Under the pieces are notes generated by a model that worked only from the letters and a program-made list of their open reading frames with translations, was not told the DNA's origin and made no database searches. A program made the position numbers and the translations under genes. A DNA stretch of 64,000 nucleotides from Adiantum capillus-veneris (lineage: Eukaryota > Streptophyta > Polypodiopsida > Polypodiales > Pteridaceae): positions 2,772,501 to 2,836,500 of the forward strand of contig CM043954.1 in assembly GCA_014529385.2 (NCBI GenBank), given 5' to 3'. Within the stretch, counting starts at the first letter, position 1; each line of letters starts with the position of its first letter. Positions 23,077 to 34,300 of the stretch are shown here, in pieces.

Positions 23077-23475
23077 CTACATCAAAAACTGTATTCTGCT
23101 AGAAACTGATGGCATAGGTCTAGAATTCAAGTTTTTTGTGTCTTTTTTTCCTCTATTCCTTTTTTGTCTCCCTGTTGTTTGGCTTGGAAAGTCAAAAAAC
23201 TTTTCCTCTCCTCCTTTTAGGAGTAGTTGTGCTCTAACATGTTCTTTTTCTAAACTAGAATCATCAGATGTAGTTGAATGTTCTTCAAACTCGTTAGTAG
23301 CATCATAATAGAGGTCTGAAAAGACTTGTTGAGCTTTCAGTAAGTATTTGGATTCCTGAACTTCATCTTCAATGGTAATGGTTGAGATCATTTGTATGGT
23401 AATTATGTCACAACCATCCTCATTGCGAAATTGAGTAGGTATAGACGTACCCACACACACATCCATTCTTGCCAA
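23077..23475 (-). pseudogene. Element B linker frame between protease and RT
   Basis: This 132-codon acidic frame is similar in position and pattern to the giant element frame at 38719-39234 (both have a NxDGxD box, a Glu-rich middle and a KFFDF/KFYDFA box followed by Arg-rich sequence). Function is unknown; it is part of the polyprotein linker of this lineage. Confidence 0.6.
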
Positions 23476-23570
23476 AATTTGAGTTCACTCAAATGGCTCA
23501 AACAAATGCTCCAAAAAGGGTTCATGTATATATGCTTCATTTGTGCAATCCTTTCTAAGATACATTCTTC

Positions 23571-24031
23571 TCATTTTAAACTCCCATTTTCTGAGGCTCC
23601 ACATATCCAAATAGGTGTGTGTTTGTTTAACCAGGATGGAAGCTTTGATTCAGTTGAAGAGACTAAGTCAAATTCTTGAATGGGTGTTTTCATTACATCT
23701 CTATAAGTGTGATCTTTCAAATTAACCCTTGTGATTGATCCCACTTGATTCAAATATAAGTAATTGTTTTCCCAATCTTGAATGAGCTGTACTTGCCGCA
23801 TGAATGGCCTTCCCAAGATGATTTCATAGTTAAGTTTCTTTCCAAAGTTCACTATTGCAAAAGTATATTGATAATCAATTCCATAGGAACTAACTATCAC
23901 TTTTTCAAGCAGTCCTAGGAGTTTTTCTATGTGTCCATCTGCCAATTGTAATTTCATTCGAGTTTATCTAATGGCTGGTTTTCCCCATGATTCCCATACT
24001 GCTTTTGTGGCTATGGCTATGCCAGCCCCAC
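23571..24031 (-). pseudogene. Element B protease, C-terminal half
   Basis: This frame contains RMKLQLADGHIEKLLGLLEK and the protease hallmark YEIILGRPFMRQV. The upstream half with the catalytic D-S-G lies at 51680-51862, separated by the 27.6-kb giant insertion. A stop lies just before the RMKLQ box at about 23958-23970. Confidence 0.85.
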
Positions 24032-24965
24032 TGTTGGACGGGTACACCGCGACGGACGTCAGCACAACGAGAACTCACCTAATAAGTAATGTCAGCTAAA
24101 GACGAAGCTTGACCCACAAGCGCATGGAAGCAAGCATAAGGTGTCAACCTACACTCGACCGACTCCTAACTAATTCCTACAGAGGTCCCTACCAATTGTC
24201 TAAGTCATAGCCTTCAAGAGTGCAAAAGAGGATACTTCCTACAACGCTTGCTAGAGCCGAACACCCATCAAACACTTTCGAAACACCATAGAACTTGAAG
24301 GAGACCTTACTAATACCTATAGGCCGCTCTCCCTAAGGTCTATGAACCAAAATCACGATCCAAAACACCCGGTGCAGAAACACGTAGGATGTCTGGCCAA
24401 AATCTGCAGGTCTTTGTTTCCGAAATCTGAAGTGCCTAATGTGTAGCTCTACTCAATGTGAACGCGTGGATATGCTGCAATGCAAAATCAGATAACGTAT
24501 GCTCACCCAAACAACAGATGAAGCTCGTAGAAGGAGCTCCCAAAGCCGGACCGTACACGTGCAATGTTGGTATCGGCTCGTAGCTCTAGTCGGGGGCAAC
24601 ACGCTGCACTTCTCCGCACTCGATTCCGACCACCGTAGCACACGTAGCGTCAAGACGAAGCTCACACTCTCTCTCACGTACACAGTACGCTCACTCACAG
24701 ACTTCAAAACTTGTTTAAAATGACAAAAGGTCCTTCATTAAGGTCAAAAAGTGGTATATATACCTTACAACTTCTCAAACCCTAAAGTTCCAAAATCAAC
24801 CATCTACTCAATCTAACTATCAAAAACTGGGATACAATCTGGAAACTTCTGTAAGTCCCAATATTTACAAGGTGAAAAATCGGGTTTTCCTCAATGAATG
24901 AATAATTACAAAAATAATAGTCCGCCGAGTAGTTAGATTCCATGGGGTGTGTCCAGCTTCTAACA
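24032..24965 (-). repeat. 3' LTR of the giant element
   Basis: This 934-bp repeat contains a symmetric TATA-like GGTATATATACC at 24753-24764 and a half copy of the element's palindrome (CACGTAGGATGTCT, 24381-24394). Confidence 0.95.
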
Positions 24966-24981
24966 TCCCCCCCCCCTCCTT
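24966..24981 (-). promoter_or_regulatory. Polypurine tract of the giant element
   Basis: On the minus strand the run AAGGAGGGGGGGGGGA directly precedes the 3' LTR, the expected plus-strand primer. This fixes the minus orientation of the element. Confidence 0.85.
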
Positions 24982-25018
24982 GTTCATGTCGTCCACGACA
25001 TGGCCTTGATCATTTGCT

Positions 25019-28000
25019 TCATCTTATGGTCTCCCGCATCTTTAGCAGTGATTCGTACCTTGCATGTAGATTCAACATTGTTGGGCCAAAGATATCTGTA
25101 TGCATGGTGAAGAACCTCGTGTAGAATGCTTCTTCAAAAGCCTGGAGGTGATAGGATGGTAGAAACATAATTCTTTGATACAACACATGTATCACCTTCT
25201 TGGAAGGCTGACCTGACATATCATAAGCACATCTGTATGTATCCTGGAAGAAGAATATGCTGTCAGTCACCTGGCCTGGCTTGAAGGTCTCAAACACTGC
25301 TAGGATGGTTCTGCAGATCTTTGTCATCATAATGCACGTAAGGTCAGGTGAGCCAGTGAACAACTTTATGGCGCCCGTTAGGGTTTTCACCATGTATTGT
25401 ACACTTATTCTCTCACCTGCCTTCACGCCCGGCAGCTTTGGGTAGCTCAGCCAAGTGGGTTAGCTTCTTTGTAAGATTTCTTGTGCCTTCCACGTTCTAA
25501 CCCTTGGTAGAGGACAGAAGCTGAGGTTGTCCTTGATATGTTTAGGTGCCTCTACAAAGTGGATTAGGTATTGTGGGTACTTGGTAAGCCAAGCCTTCCT
25601 CCACTTTGGCTGAGAATCTACTATGAGCTTAACTCCTTTTGGCCTCGAGGTGTCTGCGTTGTAGAGAGGGACCGTTGGCTCTTCTTTGATTCGCCTGTTT
25701 ATTGTTGCTGCCTCATATTTCAGCAATGGATATGGGAGAGAGGGTTGAAGCCACTCACGCCTGAGATTGCTGGCGTCGATCTTCTGATTGGTCATAGATT
25801 TGAAGACCCTCTGCTCCCATTCCAAGGCTTCCTTTGTGCTTTCTCTTAGCTCTGCCTCTATTGCCTTACACAATTTTTCCTCCTCTTCTTGTGTTAGATC
25901 CTTTGGCTCTTGAGAGGATCCTGCTGTGTTTTCCTCTAGCATGGGTGTGTCCACAGGATCTGCCACATTGTCGAGGTCGATGCCCTCATTGGAAGCTGGC
26001 CCTGAGCTTTCTGCTTCTACTTGTTGCCGGCCTTTCAACTCCTCAATTTGCTTGAGGAGTGTCTGCTTTTCTGCTTTGGCTTCTCCGCCCATAGTCACGA
26101 GGAGGTCATTGAGTTCAGCGTTTACTTTTTCAGCCTCCTCGAGCTTTATCTTTATGCTCTCCAATTCTTCTTGTAGGGCTTTTTGGCTATCCTCCATTCT
26201 TGTTTGCATTGCGATAGAACCTTCAACCATCATTAACCTTGGCTTCTTCTCGAGAGTCAGCTCCTTCTAGAGTTCTTGCATCTGCTCTTCATATATTTGA
26301 CTCTCGGAAATGATTTGAGTCGAGCTCGTAGATCTAACTTTAGCAGGTGATGCTCGCAGCCTCTGGATGGTTTGATCTTTGACTTTTAACTGGTCCTTGA
26401 GCTCAAGGACTTCATCCAGGCTTGCTTCTTGTTCTATCTCTGCCTTTTCCTTGGCATTCCTCATGGCCTCTACTTCTTTAGTTTCCTCTGCTAGCTGGAG
26501 TGTCAGATTATCCCGTTCTTTTTCAGCATCTCGCAATGACTTGCTGAGTTGCAGACACTCTTCTTTCGCTGCTTGTAATCTTTTTGCTGCTGCCTCGTTT
26601 GATTCTTCCTTTGCTTGGCAGATTTGTAGAGCCGTTGCCAAGCTGGCCTGGAGGTCAGCTTCTCTCTCTTTTTGTCCTTGGCTTTGTGCCTGCAGAGTAT
26701 CTCTTTCCATCTTGGTATTTTCTTCGGTGGCCTTTAGAGTTATCAATTCTTCGTTTGATGCCATAGATTGTGCTCTTATTCCAGATAGCATTGTCATCAC
26801 CACATCCCAATCATTAGAGGGTGGGTGCAGGTCTACCGTGTCGATAGCAATTTCCTTTAGCTCAACTAGCCGGATGCTTGGCATCTATTATTTATGCCCT
26901 GTCCTTGCCAAGTTGAATGCGACTGTGGCGGCTTCTTCCCTTGTATAGCCTGCAGCTAGCAGGTCCAAAAATGCATAATATGCCTCATCTAGTCCTTTTT
27001 GCTCAGATGCAGGCTTTGCCTCTTCTTTGGGCTCAATTTCTTGCCTTTGCTCTTGCTCCTCAGCCTGGTGTTCTTCTTGATTGTCCTTAGACTCCTTATC
27101 TTCTGGTGGAGGGTTGCTAGGAGGTGGTGATGGCTGTGGGCTGGGTTTAGGGCTATCTGGTAAAGCTGCAGGTTTGCCCTTTAAGTCTCTGTCTGCTTTC
27201 GTTTTTCTTTCCCTTTCTTGGCTTTCTTGTTCATCTAGAAATGTCTGCCTTATCTGCTCCACTTCGTCCTCAGTGAAAGGGACATGGGGAATGTTTTCCG
27301 CTGCAGCATCAAGAATCTTGAAATTCTTGATATAGTCTTCAAAGCGGTCCCTCTGCACTCTTCTGGATGATCCGGACATAGACTCGAGAGAGGGCTTCCA
27401 TAGTTCGTTTAAATCACCCTTGAGGGCTCTTTCTACTCGGAAACTCTCCATCAGCCTCTCGAGTCTAGCCGCTTTTTGTGATCTTGTCTCTTTGGCTGGC
27501 ACTTGAGCAGATTCCTTTTTTTCTTTTTCTACTCAGGTTGCTCCTCTGCAAATGGCTTTAGCCGTCTCTTCAACCTCGTAGCCACCCTTGGTGCTCGTTG
27601 TGGCTCGTCTTCTTTGTCTTCCCTTACCCTTAGCCAATCATTCTGAGATGGGGGGTCAGGCCACCTTCCCTTGGCGTGTAGTGCTGCATAAATTACCTTG
27701 GTTATCATTTCTGCTGGCACTATGTAGGTTGACTTTTTGTTGCCCATTTTTACCAAGCTGTCATGTATGTATGCCGCATAGTTGATTATCTTTGGGGTGC
27801 CTTTTGTCATTGCCCAAGTAAACGTTGTGGCAATTGCACCTGGCGGCATCCTGTACTTCTGTGGCCTCTTCGTGCACATGTGGAAGTACTGGTTGTACAA
27901 TTGGCTCATGATCGCCACCTTTGGGTTGGCGATGTCTTCAAAGGTGTAATTGGCCTTTTTCTATTTGTACACCTTGACTTCATCCCTTCGTTTTGTCACA

Positions 28001-28452
28001 CTGTCTCCCTGATTGGAGAGATCTAGTGCATGGGCTACAACCCGCTCCGTGATAATGATCTCTGTATCGGGTCTGCCGTGCAAATCTGTCACCTTGGCCA
28101 CTCCATCCTCTTTGATGCTTGTTACAAACTCCCATACTCTTTTGACGTCCACCCCTGCTGGTATTGCTTCGAAATAGTTATGGAGGTCAATTTTCTCCAA
28201 GTAGCCAGCCATTTTGCTTCGAACAAATCCATTGAGCTCTCTTGGCAGCATTGGCAGCTCTATTACATTGCCTTCATTGTCTTTGAACACTCCATGGTAG
28301 ATCTTTAGGTCGTTTGACTCTAACAGATCTTCCGGTATCCAGGTGCTGGTGGGCTTTAGTGTTCCCTCTGGAATGACAAAAGGTTCCACCTCGTCCAGAT
28401 AATCTTTGATTGTCATTCTTTTCTTCTTTGCCGGTGACTTCGAGGTTGCCAT
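25019..28452 (-). pseudogene. Extra ORF of the giant element, about 1,140 codons, coiled coil
   Basis: One long coding frame runs from ATG 28452 to 25019. It is broken by in-frame stops at about 27961, 26885-26890, 26267 and 25460 and by one frameshift near 27510-27530. The N-terminal third (MATSKSPAKKKRMTIKDYLD...) is globular with a VWEFV box. The middle has a Pro/Glu-rich stretch (SPKPSPQPSPPPSNPPP), followed by a long heptad coiled coil (about 26700-26000). The C-terminal third is globular (PDLTCIMMTKICRTILAVF). No signal peptide or membrane segment is visible, so an env-like role is not supported. It lies between the repeat tract and the polypurine tract, the place of accessory ORFs in giant retrotransposons. 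A weak resemblance of the N-terminus to plant retrotransposon-borne 'putative plant transposon protein' domains is only an impression. Confidence 0.75.
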
Positions 28453-31400
28453 AGATCCTGTTGCACTCAGTAATCCAAAGTTAGCGTTTTTTTCATATTA
28501 GCTGCGAAACTGAGTTTTACTTATCCAAATGACTTGAAAATTGAAATTATAGCTTAAAAGGAACTTGTGAAGCTATGCATGTGCTCATAGTGCAAATCTG
28601 GCCAAAAAATTCCATCTATACATCCTACGAGTAGGATGTCTTTTTTTTCAGAATTGGTTCATACTTGACATGCAGGTAGTGTAAGGCTCATGGAACATGG
28701 TTATAAGCTTGGATTTGAATTTGGATGTCAAAAGGTGGATTTTTGGACTGATTTAGGCTTTAGGTCACAATTTGGGTAGGTTGTCCATCATGGGTAGCAA
28801 TTGATGTCCAAATGGGTTGAAACTTGGTATTTGGGCTCAGTGCATCATGGTATTGGCTCCTATGATGTCATTTCTTGCACAAAAGGCTAAATATGTGCTG
28901 AAGACATCCTACGCTATCGAGAAATTTGCAGTCTTGCCAGGAAAGCACCGGGCTTATGGCTGTGAGAGTTTGTGAGAGAACTCAACAAAAACTATATGAA
29001 GAAGTTAAACCATAGATGCCATGAAGACTAGGGTTTGGAAAGAAGTGCAATCAAAGAAGATTCACTCTTTCTCTCTTGCACTCACACACACAAAACAATA
29101 CGAAAATGAAAACATCAAGGCTATGGTCATATCGTATCATGGGTAATATGAAAGGGTTAATAGATGAGTTAATGGCATTCAATCCTGGCTGACCAAATAG
29201 GCTACGAATTGTTCTTTGGAATTGTAGTTTTGTGCTTACCATAATATATATATTTTGTCTAGTGATTGGGATTAATTGTGTGTACAAATCCTCTTGGTTC
29301 ATAGCAAGATAACTACACTTACGTCAAAAGAAAAGTTATAGTCTATGAGAGGTAGTATGATGGGATCCGGTGATAGAAGTATTTCATTAAGCCTTTCTGG
29401 GCCAAAGAGAAACACTATACGTTGTTGAAAGTGTATTTTTCAGCTAATCCATACGTTAATTCTAATAGATCGTACAGAGTGAAAGCGATAGAAATGATCA
29501 TCATGTGGGTTATTCATCTAGGATAGTATGTGAGAAATATAGATATGAGAGAAGTGAAGAGATGAGAAGTTTCCCTCCCAAGACCTATTCTTGCCTGTAG
29601 GCAATAAGGATACTGCGGGGAGAGATGTACCTGTAGCAAAGAGAACCTAGAGAGGATGAATTACTAAGAATGAGAGAGATAGGTTTGGTTAAGGAGATGA
29701 TATTAGATACATATATATATGTTGGATTAGAGATGAAAATGAAAACAACAATAAATCAAGAAAACATCAATGTAGAACACATCTTACTTGAAACCCTTCG
29801 GCACCATTATTGATGGGAGAGAGAAGAAGAGGGGAGAATTAAACGTTGATTGATACGCCAAGTACAACACCTTCTTTGATTAGAGTTGATCTTCCAAGGA
29901 TAGCGTACAAGAATGGCTAGTCTTCCTCTAGGAGAAAGTGTAGGCTTGGGCTTATGTTAATGGCGCTAAGTACAATTAGGCATTACTACTCACTCCCTCA
30001 AGAATTCCTCTCATCAATGGCTTGAATGCTTGAGTTCCTTTCAAGGAAGAAGAGGTCCTCTTTTATAGGTGAAGGGAACCCCCAATGGTTTACACAAGAA
30101 GAGAAGAGCCTGTGTGAATAGGAATTGGAAAAGTTGGAAATGAGCTATCCCTGCATGATGTGGGCAGATTGGGGTCCAGTATTTTGATCATATCTCCTCA
30201 ACCGTGGCTCCAAATAAAAAAGTAAAAATATGGGCAGAAACTTCAGCTCATCAACTACGATTTTTATTTTAAAATCATTTTCCAATTCGGATTGGAACCT
30301 TGTGTAAAAAATTCATCAAAATAAGGTCCATTTCTGGCAGCAAAAGTCTTCCCGTGGTCCCCTTAGCCTAGACTTTCATTTAATTCCAAAGGACACCTCA
30401 TGCCATATGAAAGCATGACATTGCTCCTTGAAAATTTTTTGTAATCATGCTTGCAATAATGCATTAAAATAAGTGTATCTTTGAAATCATGCCACCTAGT
30501 GTCCCACTAGGATTTGATTCCCTCCTAGTAGCTATTTAAAAAGAAATATAAGAAAAGTATAAAAAATACATAGAATATATATATATTGGAGTTTACCCTA
30601 GATATAGGATCTAGCTAGGGTGTGAGATGATAATGAGATAGTAGAAATAAAGAATCAATGCTTTTTGCCCCAAGTTAAAGAGGCGGAGCTATTGAGCTTT
30701 TCCCATAGTATTTTCTGATGGTAAAGTAAGGATAGGTTACCCTTGAGAAAAATAATAGGATGAGATAGAAGGCTTATTATTATAATTAAATATGCATATG
30801 TACATTATAGGAAAGATAATTATGTATCTAAAAAGTTACAAGATAGATCTTGTAGCATGCGTTCCCACTATGTACGTGTCACAACACGACAACGTGTAGG
30901 ATGTCTTTTTCATCAAAATTGCATGAAACTTGTTCTGTGGGTTGTCCTTGGCCTATGGAACATGGCCATGTTCTTGGATTTGAATTTGGATAAGATTTGA
31001 TACCTGTAGGGCTCTATGAGGTGTTTTTGGGCTCAAAAAGTGTATCCGGAAGGTGTTGGGGGTCAAAAGTGATTAGAATGGCTTCAAACTTGACATATGG
31101 GCTCTTGCTGATGAGGTAATTAAATCTGGAATGAAAAAACTTCCCTTCCATGCCAAAAAGGTCCATTAGACATCCTACGCGTAGGATGTCTAATTCATCA
31201 TTTTTACTCCCTGACCACACAGATGGTTTGCTGATGTGTATGTGAATGTGTTGTGCAAGTTTCATGAGATTTGGACAAGATTTGGTAGGTCAATGGCCCA
31301 TTATTGCCTCTATGCCCTAACTTTGCGTTTTTCTATGCATATGAGGTCAAATCTGGTCCAAATGTGATGAAACTTGGTGTAGGGCTTGAAAATGTCATTA

Positions 31401-33323
31401 GGAACATGTGCATGACAAAAATTGTTGGGTTTTGTGCCAAAAAGTGCCTTTGAGACATCCTACGTGTAGGATGTCTAATGATGATTTTTTCAGTGTTAGT
31501 GCTCCCAGTGCTTGCCCTTTGCCCCCCTAAGTCCCTTTTGAGCCTAATTTCAACAAAAAAGTCAAATGGATAGAGTATAACTCCCTGTTTGGACTTCAGA
31601 GCCTCCGAGCCATTTTCTGACTTTTGGAGTGCTTTTTGGCGATGAAATTTCTCGATGTTGGTCTCCATAGCTTCCCAATCCCTTGGGGATCATTGCCGTA
31701 TGGTTTTTGTCGACTTTGGCTTCACCGGAGCTCCATTTGGCAATTTATCGCTCTAGAAGCACCCGTGGTTGCGTTTACATACCTTTGATGATTTGTGGTG
31801 GTCTACCACCATAGGACTTGATTGTTGATGGTCTAAGAAAGCCGCTCGTGAAGTTTGGTGGCAAACGGACTTGCACTTAATTTGGCCGCAAGTGCCTTTT
31901 GACGCTTTGTGTGTCTGATGCCGTTTCTGAGGTTTAGTGCCGCTTTGGGTCACTTTTTGGTCATGCGGGTCATATGGACTTGTCGAGCATGTCGAGATGC
32001 TCCTACCCATAAATTTTGGTAGCATTTGGTCGCCGTTTCGCCGATTTTCCATTTGGTGGCCTCTTGCGGGTTTCTGGGAATTAGGGTTTTTCCCGATGGT
32101 TTCCCACTGCCTTTGGCTATCCAGGACTGGTCTCCTAGACTAGGGAAAGCTGCCGATGAAGTCTTGTTTCTTTCGGGTTAGCCGTTAGGCCGCCGTCTCT
32201 ACTTGTAGGTCTCTACCGCTCGCTTTGTGTGTGACCTCTACGCTAGTTTTCGCGACATAATGGCAAACATGCGCGAAAAGCTCAAGGTGGTGAGCCTACC
32301 TCTCATGTCTGGAGCTGGTCGGGTAGACGTGCGCGTCGTAGAAGCTGCTGGAAGGTCGATCCGCTCTAGGTGGCAGAAGCTCTCTCCACAAGGTCAATAG
32401 TGAGAATGAGCTAAAAATGGGGTGGAAATTTCTTATAATGGAGGTCCCCGAACCATTTTTCATGAAATTTGACATGTGCTCCTATCTTTCTGCGAGATGC
32501 AGTTTAGGCTCAAAAATTTCTTGATTTGGACTCCATTTGCCCTGTTTACCAGAAATTTGTCATTTCGGTCAAAACCTGGCCAAAACACGCTTTCCGCTCC
32601 AGTCTCATAATTGCACCCCCACTGTACCATAGGTTGTCCTTTAGTCACTGGTCATCCCCATATTTTTGTTTTTCATTACGACTGTTTTTCACCTGCTTTT
32701 TGTATTTTTGAAGTTTTTCTGCCAAAAATTAGTAAAATTAAAAGGAAAATAGCAAATCAAACCCAGAAAAATTCTCAAAAATCATAATAGATCACAAACA
32801 TCACCGCAACACATTACATACACTCACATGCAATTTTTATGGCCGGATTTCTCCGTTTTACCAATATTTTGCTTGAAAAATGGCTATTTCTACTTACATA
32901 CACACTCCTAGGGGCTTGATTTGGCGTTTGGCCCCCTATACCTGTAGCTTCATGCTGTATAAGGGCATATATACTTGGGTTACTCCAGAAAATTTTGCAA
33001 TCAAACGTCAACCCTTAAAATAGTCGAAAATCATGCCCTTTTTTGCTATTTCTGTCATTGGTTCCGCATTGAGAATGCCTCCCCCCCTCCTAGTCGGAGT
33101 CCTCCCAGACGACAAGGTTTCGCCTCGGAGTATGTGCCGTGCATAGGTTGAAAAAGTTGTGCTAATGCCTGGCCGATTAATGTGGCCTTTTTTATGCATA
33201 CTCGGTCAATGCATGGAAAAACTAATGCTGTGCAAGAGAAGGGAATAAGCAAGATGCAAATTGGCATTCGCCGTAGAGGCTTCCTGCTTTCTTTGCAAGT
33301 AGCAGTTGTAACTCTACTGCTCT
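28453..33323 (-). repeat. Non-coding repeat tract of the giant element with 24-bp palindromes
   Basis: Diverged tandem units of about 280-285 bp each carry a palindrome whose half is AGACATCCTACG. Sites are at 28618-28641, 28902-28914 (left half only), 30892-30906 (right half only), 31165-31194 (30 bp, perfect) and 31453-31476. A second landmark, GAAACTTGG-x-n-GGGCT, sits 83-85 bp upstream of three sites (28818, 31085, 31368), which proves the unit structure. From 31500 to 33323 the sequence is non-coding and I see no further site. The same palindrome recurs in the leader (48817-50723). Confidence 0.85.
28915..30891. other. Probable insertion splitting one palindrome unit
   Basis: About 1.98 kb of unrelated AT-rich sequence lies between a left half-palindrome (ends 28914) and a right half-palindrome (starts 30892). 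With it removed, the site spacing becomes regular (about 289 bp). A triplet ACG stands on both sides. I see no LTR or inverted ends and no credible gene, so the type of element is unknown. Confidence 0.5.
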
Positions 33324-33800
33324 CTATTTAATTGTCTTTTTGGCAAGAGGCAATTGCTTTGCCGACACGGTTGATGGAGTCGTAGTTGTTTCTGAGGATA
33401 GAATTGGCTGTGATGTGATAGCTATGGGCCTTATGGCCTTGACTTTCCATTGGTAGTTTGGTGCTGCCGACTTTTGTAGAAGGTTTGGCACTTTCTTGTT
33501 TGCCACTGGTTTGTCTGTCATCGGCATCCACATATATCGGTTCTCCTTGTTGACCTGCAGATGTCTGCTTTCCATTGTTGCTTGTACCGTAGGGATTTCC
33601 TTTGGCTTTTGCTTTGGTATCCAAATGTGACTGACATTTGGGTTATGGCTAAGCATTTTCTTTGGGATCCATATCTGTTTTATGACCTTGGTTTTGGGTT
33701 GCACCGTCTGCTTTGTTGGAATCCGGTTGTTACATTGTTTTTTTTTTTGCCATTGCATTTCTATCCTTCCGCATCCATACTCGTTTACCTTGTTTTGGTA
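33324..33800 (-). pseudogene. Basic tail with W-[IM]-P/R-K repeats after the second protease
   Basis: This continuation of the integrase-protease polyprotein lies after a frame overlap near 33730-33758. It is Lys/Gln/Pro-rich and contains four related boxes, RVWMRKDRN, QIWIPKKML, HIWIPKQKP and YMWMPMTDK, spaced about 20-30 residues. No known domain; it could be a nucleic-acid-binding tail. It ends at 33324. Confidence 0.55.
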
Positions 33801-33949
33801 GCCTAGATTTTTGCATTGTGGCCAGTGACTTCAGCTGTTTGTGATTAGCATGGTTGGCTTTTACCTTGTTGTTAGTCTTAGGTTTCATGGTGGTCTTTGA
33901 TGGTATTTGTTCTTTTGTCTCTGTTGCCAGTGATTGCATGGCTTGCAGT

Positions 33950-34300
33950 TGATCATGATGGTATTTCTGAGCAAAAGCTATCACCTGTTGTTCATGTTCG
34001 TGATGAATTTTGACCGCCTTTGCTTTCCAATCTATCTGGACATTGTATGCTTTTTGCCAAGGTTGCCCTAGCATCATTGGGTGTTGTGTGCTTTCATCTG
34101 TCACCACATAGAATTTGTGTGGGTAAATATATTGAGGTAGCTGTACATGAAATATAGTCCATCCTAATGTTTTTAATGGGTGTGATGTGCTACTTTCCAG
34201 CACTTGGGGGGTAGGATGAAGTTGATCTGTGACTTTGAGCTGTTGGTATAATCCGTAAGAGATCAAATTTTCTTAAGCCCCTGAATCAAGCAAGGCTGTT
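33950..34300 (-). pseudogene. Second aspartic-protease-like domain, downstream of integrase
   Basis: In the integrase frame the sequence continues STALLDSGA (D-S-G codons at 34279-34287), then a TAA at 34273-34275, then NLISYGLYQQLKV and, about 65 residues later, HPMMLGQPWQKAYNVQIDW. The D-S-G-A box, the N-[LF]-I-S box and the L-G-x-P-W box are the ordered hallmarks of retropepsins. The element already has a protease upstream of RT (about 44488-45001), so this is a second copy at an abnormal place. It might be active, decayed, or a protease-like fold used for binding. Confidence 0.75.

Larger units (their letters stand above)
22139..24031 (-). mobile_element. Element B, left part (RT start to split protease)
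   Basis: This is the downstream part of an older Ty3-type element related to the giant element, read on the minus strand. It holds the second half of protease, a linker frame and the first part of RT, then stops at the LINE 2 tail. The remainder of its pol and its 3' LTR are not in the window. Its upstream part lies at 51680-55297. The cut at 24031/51680 carries the 5-bp duplication CCCAC made by the giant element. Confidence 0.85.

Noticed and set aside
23392-23679. Plus-strand frames across element B
   Set aside because: The minus-strand protease and linker homology explains this sequence.
25019-28452. Host gene or envelope-like gene
   Set aside because: It lies between the retroelement repeat tract and polypurine tract inside exact element borders, and shows no signal peptide or membrane segment.
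29051-29302. 83-residue minus-strand frame in the presumed insertion
   Set aside because: No domain, and it ends in sequence near a CA/TC-rich stretch; not enough to call a gene.
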